A stretch of DNA of 64,000 nt, taken from the NCBI GenBank assembly GCA_030248195.1, contig JASAND010024160.1, forward strand, positions 1 through 64,000. The letters are read 5' to 3'. This DNA is from Trissonchulus latispiculum. Taxonomy: Eukaryota > Nematoda > Enoplea > Enoplida > Ironidae. Both the position numbers and the translations under genes were made by a program. Shown one piece after another: positions 45,003-58,200 of the stretch. The notes beneath the pieces are model-generated. The model searched no databases, was not told where the DNA came from, and saw nothing but the letters and a program-made list of their open reading frames with translations. The number at the start of each line of letters is the position of its first letter. The first letter of the stretch is position 1.

Positions 45003-46451
45003 GATACTATATATTTATCAAACTGCCCGGCTCTGAAAAGACCAGTGTAATCAGACATGGCTTTTATCGGGATATTGTTATAGATGCATCGGATTTTTCC
45101 GGCTCCAAGTTTGAACTACAAAGGTTCCGATCACTCCAGCATTTGAAATGGGAGACGTACCGGATTTGATGCCGGACCGCCATTTTACACCTACTTACAG
45201 ATGCCATGATGATATTCTTAAGGCAGTGGCAGGTGGTGGTGGTGGTAGTGCCAGGAAAAGATGGCGGCATCCGCAATATCACTATCAAATTTTTATAAAA
45301 ATTAGACGGATGATAATCCTAAATAAACGGATAAAGCATCCACTTTGCTTGCTCAGTGTTGTGTATGTGCGGCAACCTTGTTGCTGCTGTTTTCTAAACT
45401 TCACCCACTAAGTTTCAGACTTGGTAGTTACAAGGACAAATTGCCTGTGTGAAAAGTAGCTTTCTTACTTTGTTAGTCTAACTATTCTGTGCTCAAAAAC
45501 TGCTAAAACATGCAGACATACGACATGGTATTGCAGTATACAGCATGAAATCGGATCAGTGGTCTGCTTGGATCACTAGAGGGGCCACGCCAATCCAAGC
45601 CATTTCTTGATACATGAGCGAACTAAGAAATGTTTCAGATTTTTCATGCCTAATTTGCATATGTGAAGACCTTGCTAAAAACTCTGTTCCACATTCAAAA
45701 TTTGAAGGGGCGGGGCAGGGAAACTATTAGAATAAGAGAAACGTTTTTGGAGAATCCATAAAATTGAAGCTAATAAGCGTTTTCAGAAGACTATGACAGC
45801 ATGCGCATCGGAAGGATTAGAAAATAAAAACTGCAAATACTAAATACAGTGTCAGCCAAATTAAAAACGGCACGGGATGTGCAGCAGACGGAAAACTTCC
45901 CATTTTCAAAAATGTCTACTTAGAAATTGATTAGCGTTTTCGCAACATTTTGTGTTTTGCGAAAATTTCTTTATTTCAATTTCTTCAAGTGCAAAGACAA
46001 GTCCTATTTAATTTTTAATGTAGAAAATGTGAAGAAATTTATAAAAATTGCTCAGATATCACTTTTTGGAAAATGTTTTATAATCTTCGCGTTTGGTGTG
46101 CATGCCTTGCCATTATTAGTTTGACTGCCATAATGCGCCCCTCTAAAAGACTGCATTGAATAGCGGGCTTGTTCCCTGTGGTCAAATCAAGAGCACAAAA
46201 ATATACCTGACTAATGCGTGAAATTGCTGAATACTGAAGAACAGTGCTGAAGAGCTAAGTTTAAGCAGATCATGCATCGAAATTACAAATTCTAACAATT
46301 TTCCGTGTTAATAGTTCTGCTTACAAGCAGAGCAAAACTGCCGTAATCAAGCTTGGAAAAACAACACCACCACAGCAAGTGTAAACCAAAGCAATAACTA
46401 AGGTTAACTTTTTCTTCAACACCAGAATACTGACAATATCTAAAACTCACT

Positions 46452-49400
46452 TTATTTGCTTGACGCACAACGCTTATTAATACATAGCTTGATTCGATAC
46501 AAGGCAAGCATGCAAGAAAAGGGGGTAAAAGTAAACATCATGGAAATTGCCGGTATCACTATGACAATGTCATAGTCAGGATGCGGCAAAGCTGTTTCGA
46601 TGATTACCATGGCAAGACCCGCATTTTGCACACCAGTTTCAATGGCAACCGTACGCATGTCTTCTGCGCTGAACCGTAGCAGGTAGGCGCCAAAATAGGC
46701 AAAGCTGAATCCCAGCCAAGGTAGCAGCATTCCAGAGACGATTCGTCGAAAGGTAAACAGCGAAAAAACATAATGCTTAAGTGTCGTCCCACCAATGGCG
46801 ATAAAAGTACAAAACAGAATCGATGTAATCTTAATAATGTACTTCACATAGTCGCGGAAGCCAGGCCATTTTTGACTGATCCAAATACCCAGCCCCATAG
46901 GGATCACCAACAAAAACAATGCACTTAAGATATTGACGAAAGGTATTTGAATTTGGGTTCCCTTAGCAATCACCTTTTCGCCGACGGTTAACAGCCAAAA
47001 GGGAACAAAACCTAAAACACCAAAAATAGAGTTGAAGCATAGGAATACTGAAAGTTACACTAGTTGCAAAATTTAAAACGAACTCTGCCATGTTTCCAAC
47101 AGAACGGCCAAAACGTTTACGAGAATTATTTAAGAAATAGCTGCCTAGATCGTTCTTTTATAATTTATAATTATTAGCTATAATTAGCGATAACAAACAT
47201 GCTGAAATGTTAAATATGGTTGAACTAAGCCGTGTTCCAGAATCCGCGAACTCGTATCTTCTGACGACGGATATACTGAAATCATTTCCATTAATGGGTG
47301 AATGTTTCGTAGGTAGCGTTTATAGTTTCTTCAAGATGTTAGTTGGACGAACATTTTCGATATTTAAAAACTGCAGTGCAAGATATCCCCTGTGAAACTT
47401 ATTTTTGCAATCATTATTCTACACAGAAGGTAGCCATTACCCAAGGCAGCAATGGTAGACGTGACAGTAAGAGCGACGGAGAGGTCCAAATTTCCGTCAA
47501 ACAAAACTGTCCAAAAATTGGACATGGCTCCAGCTGGACTGACTCCCACTGCCAGCAATCCTAATTGGATATGACTTGAGTCCGTCAGCAGGAGATAGCA
47601 CAGTCCAAGCGATATCTGCAAACGAAAACTAAATCAGAGAATTGTTTTGCACTGTCCTGCTGGAACAGTGGCAATTCCTGTTCAATGCATGGTTTGTTGA
47701 AAGCAATAGAAAGCTTGCTTGTTTATTGTTGTTGCAGCCAAAAACTTTCATGTCGGTGACCTGCGGACTACCAGTAAGCAAAAATGATGTCTACTTTAGC
47801 AAGAGTACATAATACCAAGAGTATATAATATATAAGAGTGTGACAGCTGGCAAGCTCTCTGTTATCAGCTCAAGGAACATGCTCTGCACGCTAATGGCTG
47901 ACCCCCCCCACAAACGTGTACCTAGTGACCCCCTCCCCCCACAAATGTGTACCCAGTACACGTTTCTGCGTTAGTTGTTGGTGTATTCAAGGTTGAAATT
48001 CTAGATTGTAGTATTGAAGTGCTGTCGTAAACTGATAACGACAATTCTCTTTATGGAGGAAGGATTGTAACGTTTTTCTTTTATTTCGTTTTGGCAAATT
48101 TCTTTCGGCCGAGAGGGAGGAGAGGCTCAAAGTATGTGTACATATACATTTTTCGATTGGTTCACAAATAAATGTAGATGTAAAGATAGTGGGCCGTGAG
48201 CTTTCCACTTGTCGACTATACATGTTGATGTGTTGGGTTGGTAATAGAGGGAGGGGAGACCCCACCCCAGTGTAAACTAGGTGTACATATTCATGTTTTA
48301 ATGTAGGGTGAAAGAGAGTGAGCTTAACGGAGATGCCTAAAGCTGACCAGTCCTCTTGTTTCGTTAATAGGGTTTTGTGTGTGTATGTGTTTTACTGAGG
48401 CTGGGTTACTTAGTGTAGAAATGTACATATACACAGATAGAAGTGTAGTCGAAGTAAGTGTAATAGTGTAGTTGTGGCGGTTGTACAGGTTTATTCCCAG
48501 TTGTCATACATCCTAGTTGTCATACACCTTATGATTGGTCAGACCAATATCACGTGAATAGTCTATAGTTAATTGCACCGCCTTCTCGGAGCATAAGGAA
48601 TGCAACGGAAAATCACGCTGAGTTTAAACTGAGGAATAAGGGGCCGTTATAATTTACGTATATGCTTAGAGCTTTCAACTGTCACGTGATTTCTTAAGGT
48701 CCAATCATAGCGTGTATGGCAACTAGGATGTATGACAACTAGGAATACGCCGTTGTGGCAGACTAGCTGACCAGTCCTCTTGTTTCGTTAATAGGGTTTT
48801 GTGTGTATGTGTAAGGGTGTGAGGGCGGTGTTTTATGTATACATGTTCATGTGGGTTAGGGACGAGAGGCTAGCGTGTGTATAGGTGTGACAGGGGTGTT
48901 TTACGTATACATATCCATGTGGGTTAGGGAGAAGAGGCTAGCGTGTATGTGTTAGGGTTTGAGAGGGGGGTGTTCAATGTATACATGTTCATGTGGGTCA
49001 GGGAGAAGAGGAAGGGAGTTTAAAGGTGTAGCACAGGTGGTATGTACATGTATATTAAAATTGATATAGGGCTGACACTGTCTGCAAGATAGGGACTAGT
49101 TGACAAATAGGTTTGGAGGTTTTAACGTTTACAGCTTTTAACACGTGGAATGTATACGTACAGTTGGATGTATATGTATATATCAAAAACAAGTGAGGGA
49201 GACCCTGCATGACAAACTCGTTTAAAACCCGTTAAAAGATGTAGCACTTAGGTGGAATGTACATGCATATTTAACCTTGAATATAGGACGGACACTGGCT
49301 TGCTTAGGTGCAATGTACATGTAAAGTTGAAGAGACTTTAGGGACACCCCTCTCCCGGTTAGGGAGGGTTCAAGGTGGTATGTACATGTCTATTTTAAAT

Positions 49401-51121
49401 TGATGTAGCACTGACACGCTTGTCTTCAATACTATGATAGGGGCGGTGAAATGTACATATATATATTTAAAGAGGCTTTAGGGATACCTATTTAAAGAGG
49501 CTTTAGGGATACTATTTAAAGAGGCTTTAGGGATACCGCTCTCCAATGCTAGGCCTAGGGTTAGCGAGGGTTCAAGGTAAAATGTACATGTATATTCAAA
49601 ATTGATGTAGCACTGACACACTTGTCTTCAATACTAGGATAGGGCCTTATACTTGGAGTTAGACCTTTGATTGCTCTTACTGCGGTATGTTGAGATTTAC
49701 GAACCCAAATAAAATTAGTGGTTTTCAAAGAAATTTTGCGTTTTGTTTTGTTATTTAAATTGCTGTCGTTATAATTCAAGTTTCCAGCTTTTTATTTTGT
49801 CGTTAAATTTGGAGTATACATTATTCATTGTCCATTTGTCGTAGAGTTTGAATACAATGAAAAACAACCCGTTTCTGTACGCTTACTCGCCGTATCTTTA
49901 CGTGTTAAATCTCGAAAACACAACGCCTGCGTGCGTCCAGTTTGTGTCTGCTTCGAGCTTTATAACGCAAAGATTAGATTTAGCGTGCAAATTTCTTTGA
50001 AGTGAGCATACACGTTTGTGGGGGGGTCAGCCGTTAGAATGCAGAGCATGTACCTTGAGCTGGTAAGAGAGAGCTTGCCAGCTGTCACACTCTTATCTAT
50101 TATGTACTCTTGATAATACATAAGATTATGACAAGCATCATACGCTATGTATTATCAGCTCGCTGCATCCTCTGCACGCAGTCGGCTTACCCCTCCCCCT
50201 AAATCAGACCCCCTTATCAAAGCTAATTCGAGCGCTATGCTTGCACACTAAAGCAAAAAAACACAACTAGTACGTTGGTTCAAAAAAGGGTCTGCTGCGT
50301 GCAAACATAGCGGACGAATTTCTTTGACAAGTTATGGGGGGGGGGTAGGCCGATAGCGTGCAGAGGATGCAATGAGCTGATAGTACATAGAGTATGCCTG
50401 CTGTCATACTCTTATGTATTATGTACTCTTGCTTTAGGTAATATGACCAAGCACGAATTTCAGACATCATTTCTCCATTTCTGATTAACTTTCTTTACAA
50501 TTGTTTTCAACAAATATTGCATTGCTGCATCTTAAATGAATATCAGCAACCGCAGCTTACCGCTGGCATGATGCCAAACTGGGTGAAAATAGTGAACGCA
50601 GGACCGATCGGTTTCTTCAAGGTTTTCCACAATTTTTCCAATTCAATTTGAGTTCCCATGAAAAAGCTGTTCAGTCCAATAAAGACGGCTACAGTAACAA
50701 CAAAGATAATCTCATACGATGGACTATCTCTAAGTACCGTAACGCCCAGCCTTGATCGCGTTACATTACAGCCGTTTACTGATCCAAAGTTGATTGTTAT
50801 CGAATCTCGGCCTAGTCGTCTACCGTAAACAGAAAATTCCAGAAATCGGGATGACCCATTTTCTCGGAGAGAAATATTATCAACAGCTGTCCAACTGGAA
50901 TCTGACTGCAATTTAAAATCCGAGAAATTGCGATCAGAAAGTTGGTCAAAACTTCGTATTTCGATCGATCCGCTGGTCATCACATTTTCGATAATGCTAA
51001 TACTGTCCGGTTTTAGGTGAACCGAACAAAGACTGGAATTTTGTGACGCCACCAGCAGTAGTTGTAGTACTCCAAAGTAGAACGCAATCATTGCATGGCC
51101 GTGATGCATTCTAAAAGTCAC
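46452..51121 (-). CDS. SLC10-type transporter copy C, intact
   Basis: Three exons: 51121-50561, 47615-47441 (175 bp), 47011-46452; 431 residues plus stop. Start may instead be Met5 or Met11, which gives a compact signal peptide (MIAFYFGVLQLLLVASQ). The ectodomain to about residue 130 has NFS, NIS, NGS and NVT sites. Core: YEIIFVVTVAVFIGLNSFFM (TM1), GVSPAGAMSN with LFDGNLDLS (first sodium-site region), QIPFVNILSALFLLVIPMG, and VAIETGVQNAGLAMVII with E370 and Q374 matching the sodium ligands of bacterial ASBT. Predicted plasma-membrane Na+-coupled organic-anion transporter by family; substrate unknown, and the SLC10A3/A5 relatives are orphan. The stop codon overlaps an AATAAA. Intron 1 holds the nested foldback elements. 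Confidence 0.88.
48330..49640. repeat. Minisatellite-like interior of the inner foldback element
   Basis: Repeated words: GCTGACCAGTCCTCTTGTTT at about 48344 and 48767; GTATACATGTTCATGTGGGT near 48837, 48900 and 48980; ATTGATGTAGCACTGACAC near 49400 and 49600; AAAGAGGCTTTAGGGATAC three times at 49465-49540. Confidence 0.65.
48491..48749. mobile_element. Short foldback MITE
   Basis: Inverted arms sharing AGTTGTCATACATCCTAGTTG then CATACAC.CTATGATTGG (one internal base varies), about 45 bp each. Nested in the 2.3-kb foldback element. No clear target duplication. Confidence 0.6.
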
Positions 51122-54100
51122 AACGCTTGAAAGTATAAGTCTTTACTTTCGCGGAATTGAATTCATGTTTTCTTTTCAGTACAACTGCCACTTCTTGCCA
51201 AAAGATATGGTGACCTTGTTATATGAAAAACAAAATTAGATCATGGATGGTGAGTATATTTTATCCCTATAGGCTGTTCACATAACGGTGTGGTTTTTCC
51301 ACGTTCATCTTATTATTTATTGATACAATTATTGCCATAAACTTGTTTTCCTTGTACTGTGAAGGTCTAATAAACCTTAGCTTAGCTTGGTAATACTTAA
51401 GTTAAATTAATATTTCATCTGAAAGTTATTCTTGCTTATCTGTTGGTTTATCCATTTGATTTCTACATTTCAAAGGAGAGTTTATTCTTTCCAGTGAGTT
51501 TCTTTGCAAAAGTCAACTTCCATATTAAGCTAATTAATTCCAAATTTTAATATGGATATTACTTCTTGTATCTTCGACATTCTTCAATAATTTTGCAAAT
51601 AATTTAAAATCGGAACACTTTGCATTTTATGAATGATCTCTAATTCGAAGCCATCGACTGTTTGAATACTTCTACTGTGATTGCTCATTGCAGCAAAATG
51701 TATGCTAATCTCCACTTTTTCTTTTATTCAATTTGGTTCATTTCGATTGATTCTGAGATCAGGCAAACATCCGGGTCGCAAAATAGGTGTTTGGAACTTA
51801 GGATCTATGTTGGCAGGCTGAACGAAATTTATTTGGTTTGCTGCTTGGCGTACTCTGACATGCAGGTCCAGAAAATTATTTGGCATTTTATGTGAGAGAA
51901 CATGTCCTAGCACATCCCAAGTTTACGATAGTGCAGTTGAACTTAAGATTCAACGCCCGAGCCAAGGCCTGCACATTTGACATAGGGCCGGCCGGCCAGG
52001 ACAGAAAGGTGAACCCTGATCTCATCTCAAATTCCAACCACTGGCAACGGCCAAATCCCTTTAATAATAGCTTGTCACAAGTTGTCTGGAGGCTTGTACG
52101 CGAAAGCATTACTTGTAAGTCAGGGTTGCCATCACAGGTGGACAAGGGGGGGAGGGGGGAAATTCCCCCCCCCCTCGGGAATAATAATAAGTCGCCCTCA
52201 AGGGGTCCCGAAATTGCTCCCACAGAGGGTAAGGAAATTGACCACAAAGGGGTAAGGTAAGAAAATTGCCCAAAAAATAAGTTTTACGGCTAAATTTTCC
52301 GAACATTTTCCGGCATCGCCGGAATTTTTCATTAAAAATCCCAATTTTTGCTAAAAAACGCCCGAAAAACGTTGTTTTAGCTAAAAATCGCTGTTTTTTA
52401 TTAAAAAACGACAAAAACGCTTAAAAATCGCTTTCAAAAGTATGCTTAAGAAAAATTGCTCTCACAAGGGGTACCCAAATTTGCTTCCACAAGGGTCAAT
52501 GAAATTGGACCTCCCGTAGAGATGGTGCAATTATTCCGCAACAAAGAAATTTAAAAAAGGAAAAAAGGATTTTTGGGTAAAATAGGGGGGCCTTGGGTTT
52601 TAGTTTTTTGAAAAATGAGGGGACGGGGTTTTTATGGGTTGCGAAAGGGGGGGGGGTGGGGGGGGGTGGTTTCCCCCCCGGGTGGGTGGGGCGGCGCTCC
52701 CCTCGCCCACACCCCTGGGCATTATAATAAAAAAACCGTGGGGGGTGTGGGGGGGTCTTGGTTTTTGGGGGAGAAAAAGGAATATGTAATGAAGTTGCTA
52801 GTCTCCAGAGACAGAAAACGCTCTGCTCTCCGGTCTAGTGACAGAAAACGCTCTGCACTTGATTACACGGAAGGTCAGCGCGTCCACTTGCTAGAAGTAG
52901 ACTTAGGCACCGGATCTCCGAAAGGTGGTGTTCCAAAATCAGAGATTCCCTGCAGCCAACCTTTGTAGGGGTCTTCTTCGTGAGTTCGTTTGTTGCACTG
53001 GATTCCAGCTGATCAGCAAGAGGGGTCAGCGCTTGCTTGGATTTGATCGCTGGATTGATACTGGGTCTTCTGCTCCCTGACCAGAACTTACCTTTGAGTA
53101 GTCCTGATCCAATCTGTAGGCTAACGCGCCTGACTTTCAGAGACAATCGCGCCTCTCTGTTATGCTTTGAGACTATAAGTCTTGACACACCAATTATTTA
53201 CTACACTGATTACAAGTACTATGGTTACACGCTTTGGCAAGATTACAGGTTACAATATTAAATGCGTTACTAACAGGGGTCGTTACAAACTGTGCAAAAC
53301 AGATACAATTACAGATTCAGTACAGTATACAATTTACTGTACCAGAGTTGCCAGTTACACGCTTTAGGTTATTATTAATATTATCCTAGGTTAGGATAAT
53401 ATTACCCAAGTTATAGGTTTTAGTTTAGGGACAAGGTTCAGTGATACTTCTTCTTCTTCCTTTTCTTAAACTCTGTCTTCACTACCTAACTATTACACTG
53501 TCTCCAACTCTCTACTAACCAAGTACCTATATGCTTTCTCGTGCGCCTATATGCTTGTGCTGTGCGACTCTTTATCCGTCCTTACACACGGATTATCAAA
53601 CTACAAATCAGCAAACTACAAACAAACAATTATTAGCTTAAATAAACCTGGGGTCGGTCTATGGGTGAGTCCCCGAATCGTTGGACACTGCTTTCCCGAA
53701 GGTCGGCTCCAACACCTAGACAGGGTTACTGTACGGAACTGGCTTTTTGAGGAAATATAGAAAGTGGGGGAGTCACCTGGTTCTGCCTTACTTATTCCTG
53801 ATTAATATAAATTTAAACAACTACAACAATAAAGTTCAATAGCTCGGATGGCTTCTTCTGTCTTCAGACTAGCTGCTGGCTCTGGCTGAATGCTAAGCTC
53901 AAGCCAGAGACGAAGGGAGCATAGCTCCAGAACCGATAACGATGCTTAGGGTGAAATTGGCCATTTTACACGAACAGTTCAAAAGTCAACAAGTATACAG
54001 TACTTTCAGACGGTTTTGGTTTCCCAACTTGAACTCAGGTGCCTGCGAAGTCGTCTCTGTTCTTGACCCTAGCTGCGGTCTAAATCCACAATGTACCTAC

Positions 54101-55196
54101 AGTGATAGATTCCACGAATGATACTGATTCCTGACAAGATTCACTTCCTGGGATCACTTCCGGATCCACAATCCTCAATAACCACTAAATGACTCTGACT
54201 ACTGGCTCCACGACAAGACTGGTCTCTTCCACTGACTGCTTCACTACTGGACTGCTCACGACTTCGAATCCGGATCAGCGACTGTCCGCGCACCTGAATC
54301 AAATGGGTTAAAACCCATTAGTACAAGATTATGGTGCGGGAATCGAACCCAGCAACCATTACTCGTTCCTTTGCTTTCCAGGCCCAAAATGTGCATTTTG
54401 GGCCCCATTTGAACTTGTAACTTGAGAATTGACTGAAAACTGTTGGTTATTGCCCATTTGAAAGTATTAACCATTTCTGGTAACTTCTTGTCACCAATTG
54501 GGCCTTCCTGGCCTTTACTAACTTGTATCATCAGAATTTGGTTAAACTTGCCGCAATTTTGGCTAGAACGAGGTGATTCGTGAGGTTTCCACCTTGGGCC
54601 CGGCTGGGCCTGACTGAACTGGCAATTAGACGAAATGTTCTTGAGAGATGTACAAGACCTGTGCTGTTAGCTACCTATACTCAGACTTCATTTGCTTTTG
54701 TCTTTTCCTGACACAGATCGGCCTTCTGGGGCCGTTTTAGCGTGAAAACACTGATTCCGACTAAATTTTGCACAATCTTTAGAGAAAACCGTAAGACTGA
54801 CTAATAGAAATATTTTCGGCCTGTGACTGGCCTGATTTCGTTGATTTGTCACGGGAAATGGGTCCATTTCCCGTGACCCAAAGACTACGTCAAATAAGTG
54901 TACGAAACTGGACATTTTATAGTGCATTTCTGATATTGGAAGATGGTCATTTGCTAGGTACTTACAATAATTGCCCTAACTAATGCATACCTACCTACTT
55001 AGATTAACTAACTAAAGCCTGCGTAATATCACTGTTAACTTGTGAACTAACTAAGGCCTTCCTAATATTAATGTTAACTTTCAAGTACCGGGTGTTTTAA
55101 TGTAACATCCTTATTACTATTCGCTTGCAGGTTTGGGACTGAAACAGCAGACTTAGAATAAAACCTACTGGCTGGCTTACTCTTGTTCTAATTATA
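51122..55196. other. Gene-free region upstream of SLC10 copy C
   Basis: No coding signal. 52130-52800 is low complexity (poly-G/C runs, AAAAACG repeats), with a 23-bp direct repeat (GACAGAAAACGCTCTGC) near 52810. A 12-bp-stem hairpin around CCTAGG lies near 53380. A B-box-like GGGTTCGATTCCCG (minus) near 54330 has no A-box partner. Confidence 0.5.
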
Positions 55197-55268
55197 ACCC
55201 GTGTATCTCAAATGGATGAGCACTGGATCCATTAATCCGAAGTCCTGAGTTCGAATCTCAGCACGGGT
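55197..55268 (+). tRNA. tRNA-Arg-like gene, probable pseudogene
   Basis: 72 nt. Perfect 7-bp acceptor stem (ACCCGTG/CACGGGT), perfect 5-bp T stem (CTGAG/CTCAG) with TTCGAAT loop, and A-box-like ATCTCAAATGGATGAGC. The anticodon loop is TCCATTAA, eight bases instead of seven, so no normal anticodon can be assigned; the arm aligns best with tRNA-Arg(TCT). Best-preserved tRNA-like sequence in the window. Confidence 0.6.
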
Positions 55269-58200
55269 CTACTTCTTTTCTTTTAGATTGGCTCATCTTT
55301 TAGCCTTTCACATGGGAAGTTAAATGATTACGGTAACGACCGTGAACCCATGCTACTTCTAAACCAAGGCCATTAGTATCCCTATCGTAAAGCTAGCTAT
55401 TTCCCAATATCTAAGAACATCCACTAATTAACACAACAAAACTACAGACATTTCCCTACCTAGAACTAACTAAATTACTAGTCCGCTAATCGGATGTCTA
55501 CCCTATAAAACTAAGGTTTTTGGATTAATTTCATAATAGTTTAAACTGTTCTTCTCTGGTCCTGATTTGGCTAATTCTGGATTCCGTGAATGCGACTCAT
55601 CCGCCCCCTAATCGCAGGGCAGCCTACACGGATGACCGGAAATCCAGCAGGTTTTGGCAGGCCTAATGGGGGTCCCCGTGACCCTAGGCTGCCAAACCTG
55701 CCTAGACTGCCAAAATTACCTTTATTTCCTATGCACATTGTTATGACTTTCACTCCCGAAATTAGCACTTTTACAGCGATTACACATCCAACTAATAAGC
55801 ATTACAGATTTTAATTTACTTGTATTTTTGGGGTCCAAATTGCTACTCAATTTGGCCCACTTTCCTGCCTACTATCTGAATAATCTACTCATTTATTCTG
55901 GCAGTCCCAATACCCTTATCAACAAAAGGGGGTTTACATGGTATGCCCTCATTCACGCTCACAATTATACAGTTTTGATTTCTAATTCACACCTTGAAAA
56001 GGAGGCTAGCTCTGGAACCTCACACGCCATGAGGGGTTTACCCAGGCAGCCACTTACGTAAATTTGGGGGGTCTCATTCACACAACACATCACAACAATA
56101 TTGACACAAACGATTACACAGACATAATACGTCCTAACTACTGCCAAACGAGACCTACCTACTCATAGTATGCATATTTCTGCCCCAATTCAGGCATAAG
56201 TTTGAGTTGCGTTTCCCAGTGTTTTCCTTTAAACTTTGGAACTTTGATAAGAGAAAATTTTGTTGGAATTTAGGAAACTTTGGTAATTGACTTGAAAGCA
56301 GAACGAGTAATAATTGCTTGGGCAATTATTACTAAAGAAACAGATCACACATACACTTCCGCTAAGGACAGCTTCAGATTAATTAAATTAACACTGGGAA
56401 GTCGGCCATTCCCTTTAAAATAGCTTGATGATTAAAGATTAAAATGATTCAGATCCTTTTTTGGGTTCCTACTATTTTGATGCCGACACGAGGTTACATT
56501 TCACAATAACAATACAGGGTTACAGAGAATAATGTTATTTCAGTAGCGCCTATTTTTGCGAATATGGCCGGCAATTCCTAATTGCCGGCTGTGGGGAAAG
56601 ACAGTCCCTAAACTAACTCAATTCTGAATGTGAGGTCGTAACCAAGGGACCTCCTATCTTAACTCAGGGGTGGGTCCCCACTTAAAATCCCAGTTCATTA
56701 TTACAACCCCGAAAAACATCAATACAGACAAAATATTTGGGCATAAGCCCCTACAAAAATTAAGGCCATTCAGGCCGTGGCTTGGTTAACATTCTTTGTT
56801 TTAATTAAAGGCCCGAAGGCCACGAAAAGTGAATTTTTAGGCCAAAGGGGCCTCTTAAAAAATCCCTAGAATGCGTTCCTAAGTGTGAGATTTCGGCCGA
56901 GCATAATGCGCTCATGTGGCCCTCAACTTGTGGTGTTCGTCGTGTTGTCTCAGTTCCTCCCTTCTGACCAGTGTGGGTCAGAAGGGGCCCCTAACTCGAG
57001 TCCTAACCTGGGAAAGCACGTCTTTTATTCCCGGCCAAAACGCTGGCACAACGGGAAGACGTGCTAAATTGGGGGGGAAACACCCGACCGCTCTCGGCCG
57101 AGTCTCAGACGAACACTAACTGGAAGTCTGAGATTTCCAGTGAGCTGACAGGAGTCTGACAGCTCACTGGTGTTTGCTTTTCAGGCGGGCGTCTTTTGAT
57201 TTTTATTGGGGCTTCCAGAAACTTCTGGAAGCTCCCTATGTTAAAGCGTGTGCCCATCTCGGGCTGGCCACGCGGCTGGTCCGTTGGAGGGGAGATTAAC
57301 GAGGGATTGGAGTTATTACCCTCCAACTGACCCTAATTTTGATTTATTTCCCAAGCCGAATTTTGGGAAACTTTGCAGACTTTTTGGTTACCACGTAAAG
57401 GTAACCAAAGGGGAATTTACTAGCTTTAAAAATGGAATTAAAAGAATTAAAAAACAAAATTGCACGAAATAAAGGCCACTCGGGGCCGAGTATGGAAAAA
57501 TAAATATTAACTGCCACTTTGGCAGTGTTATTTAGTAAAATTTATTTTTATTATTTTTAGGCCTTCCCTTGTCTCCAAGCCCCTTTCTTTCTTTTTGGAC
57601 TTGACCTTTCGGCCGTAGACAAGGGAAGCCGCCCGTTGACTCTAGCAACAATTGTCCTTCCTCGCCAAGACTCTAAGTCTAGCTAGAAAGGAAAAGGAAG
57701 GGCAATTGTTGCGTAAAAAATATGCATACTAACAACTACGTAATTTTCTAGTGAATAAAAATTAGATATTAATACTCTACGTACCTAACTACCTAAGACT
57801 AACCATTTTCATTTCTTTTAAACTATTAGGGAGGGAGGTAAGCCCCCTCCGAACGTAATTTCATGCTATAGTTATGTGTTAAAGTCTTTCTGCGAGGCAA
57901 GTCTCTGCTGGGAGAGAGCCAGCAGAGGCTCTGGGGGTGTGAATGGAAACATGAATGGGCGTAACCTCACACATAGTTACGTATTGTTAGAAGGTCACCC
58001 AAGGCCAATATTACAAAATTAAAATGTAATTTAGACAAAACTTCTTTTACTTATAACTTTCGCAATATTGGGAGTTGGGCGACCGGGTTTGGAGTTTTAG
58101 AATCAGCAGAGAATTGCCTTTCAGATAAGCCCAACTTATATTTTGACCAAAAATTACACAATTTGACTAATTATTGCCTAATTAATGCAGATTGTACCTA

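Larger units (their letters stand above)
40952..46451. other. Intergenic, repeat-rich, no recognisable gene
   Basis: About 41240-41345 and 41660-41800 form an inverted pair sharing ATAACTTATTTGT, TTTTGTTCCTCTA and GCATGCATGTTCCTACATA. 41890-41945 is a TA-rich microsatellite. Two tRNA-like fossils (44003-44080, 44270-44340) and a hammerhead-like motif (44959-45002) follow. Open frames look accidental. Confidence 0.5.
47816..50112. mobile_element. CAAGAG foldback element, inner, 2.3 kb
   Basis: Exact 7-bp duplication ATAATAC at 47809-47815 and 50113-50119, both derived from the terminal repeat of the outer copy. Inverted ends of about 105 bp run CAAGAGTATATAATATATAAG and GTGTGACAGCTGGCAAGCTC through to ACAAACGTGTA. 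The interior is a GTATGTACATGT-rich minisatellite (48330-49640) plus a nested foldback (48491-48749). No transposase. Confidence 0.85.
47800..50431. mobile_element. CAAGAG foldback element, outer (split by a second copy)
   Basis: Left 16 bp at 47800-47815 (CAAGAGTACATAATAC); the rest resumes at 50120 (ATAAGATTATGACAAGC) and ends at 50431 (reverse-complement CAAGAGTACATAATACATAA). Joined, the parts form one short element of about 330 bp with matching ends. CTTTAG flanks both sides (47794-47799, 50432-50437). Confidence 0.75.

Noticed and set aside
52130..52800. G-rich and AAAAACG-rich open frames (for example 52615-52968)
   Set aside because: Low complexity, no family resemblance; the frames stay open only because of skewed composition. 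May include sequencing or assembly noise.
54320..54350. Possible minus-strand tRNA around GGGTTCGATTCCCG
   Set aside because: A B-box-like arm is present but no A-box or acceptor partner lies at the right distance.
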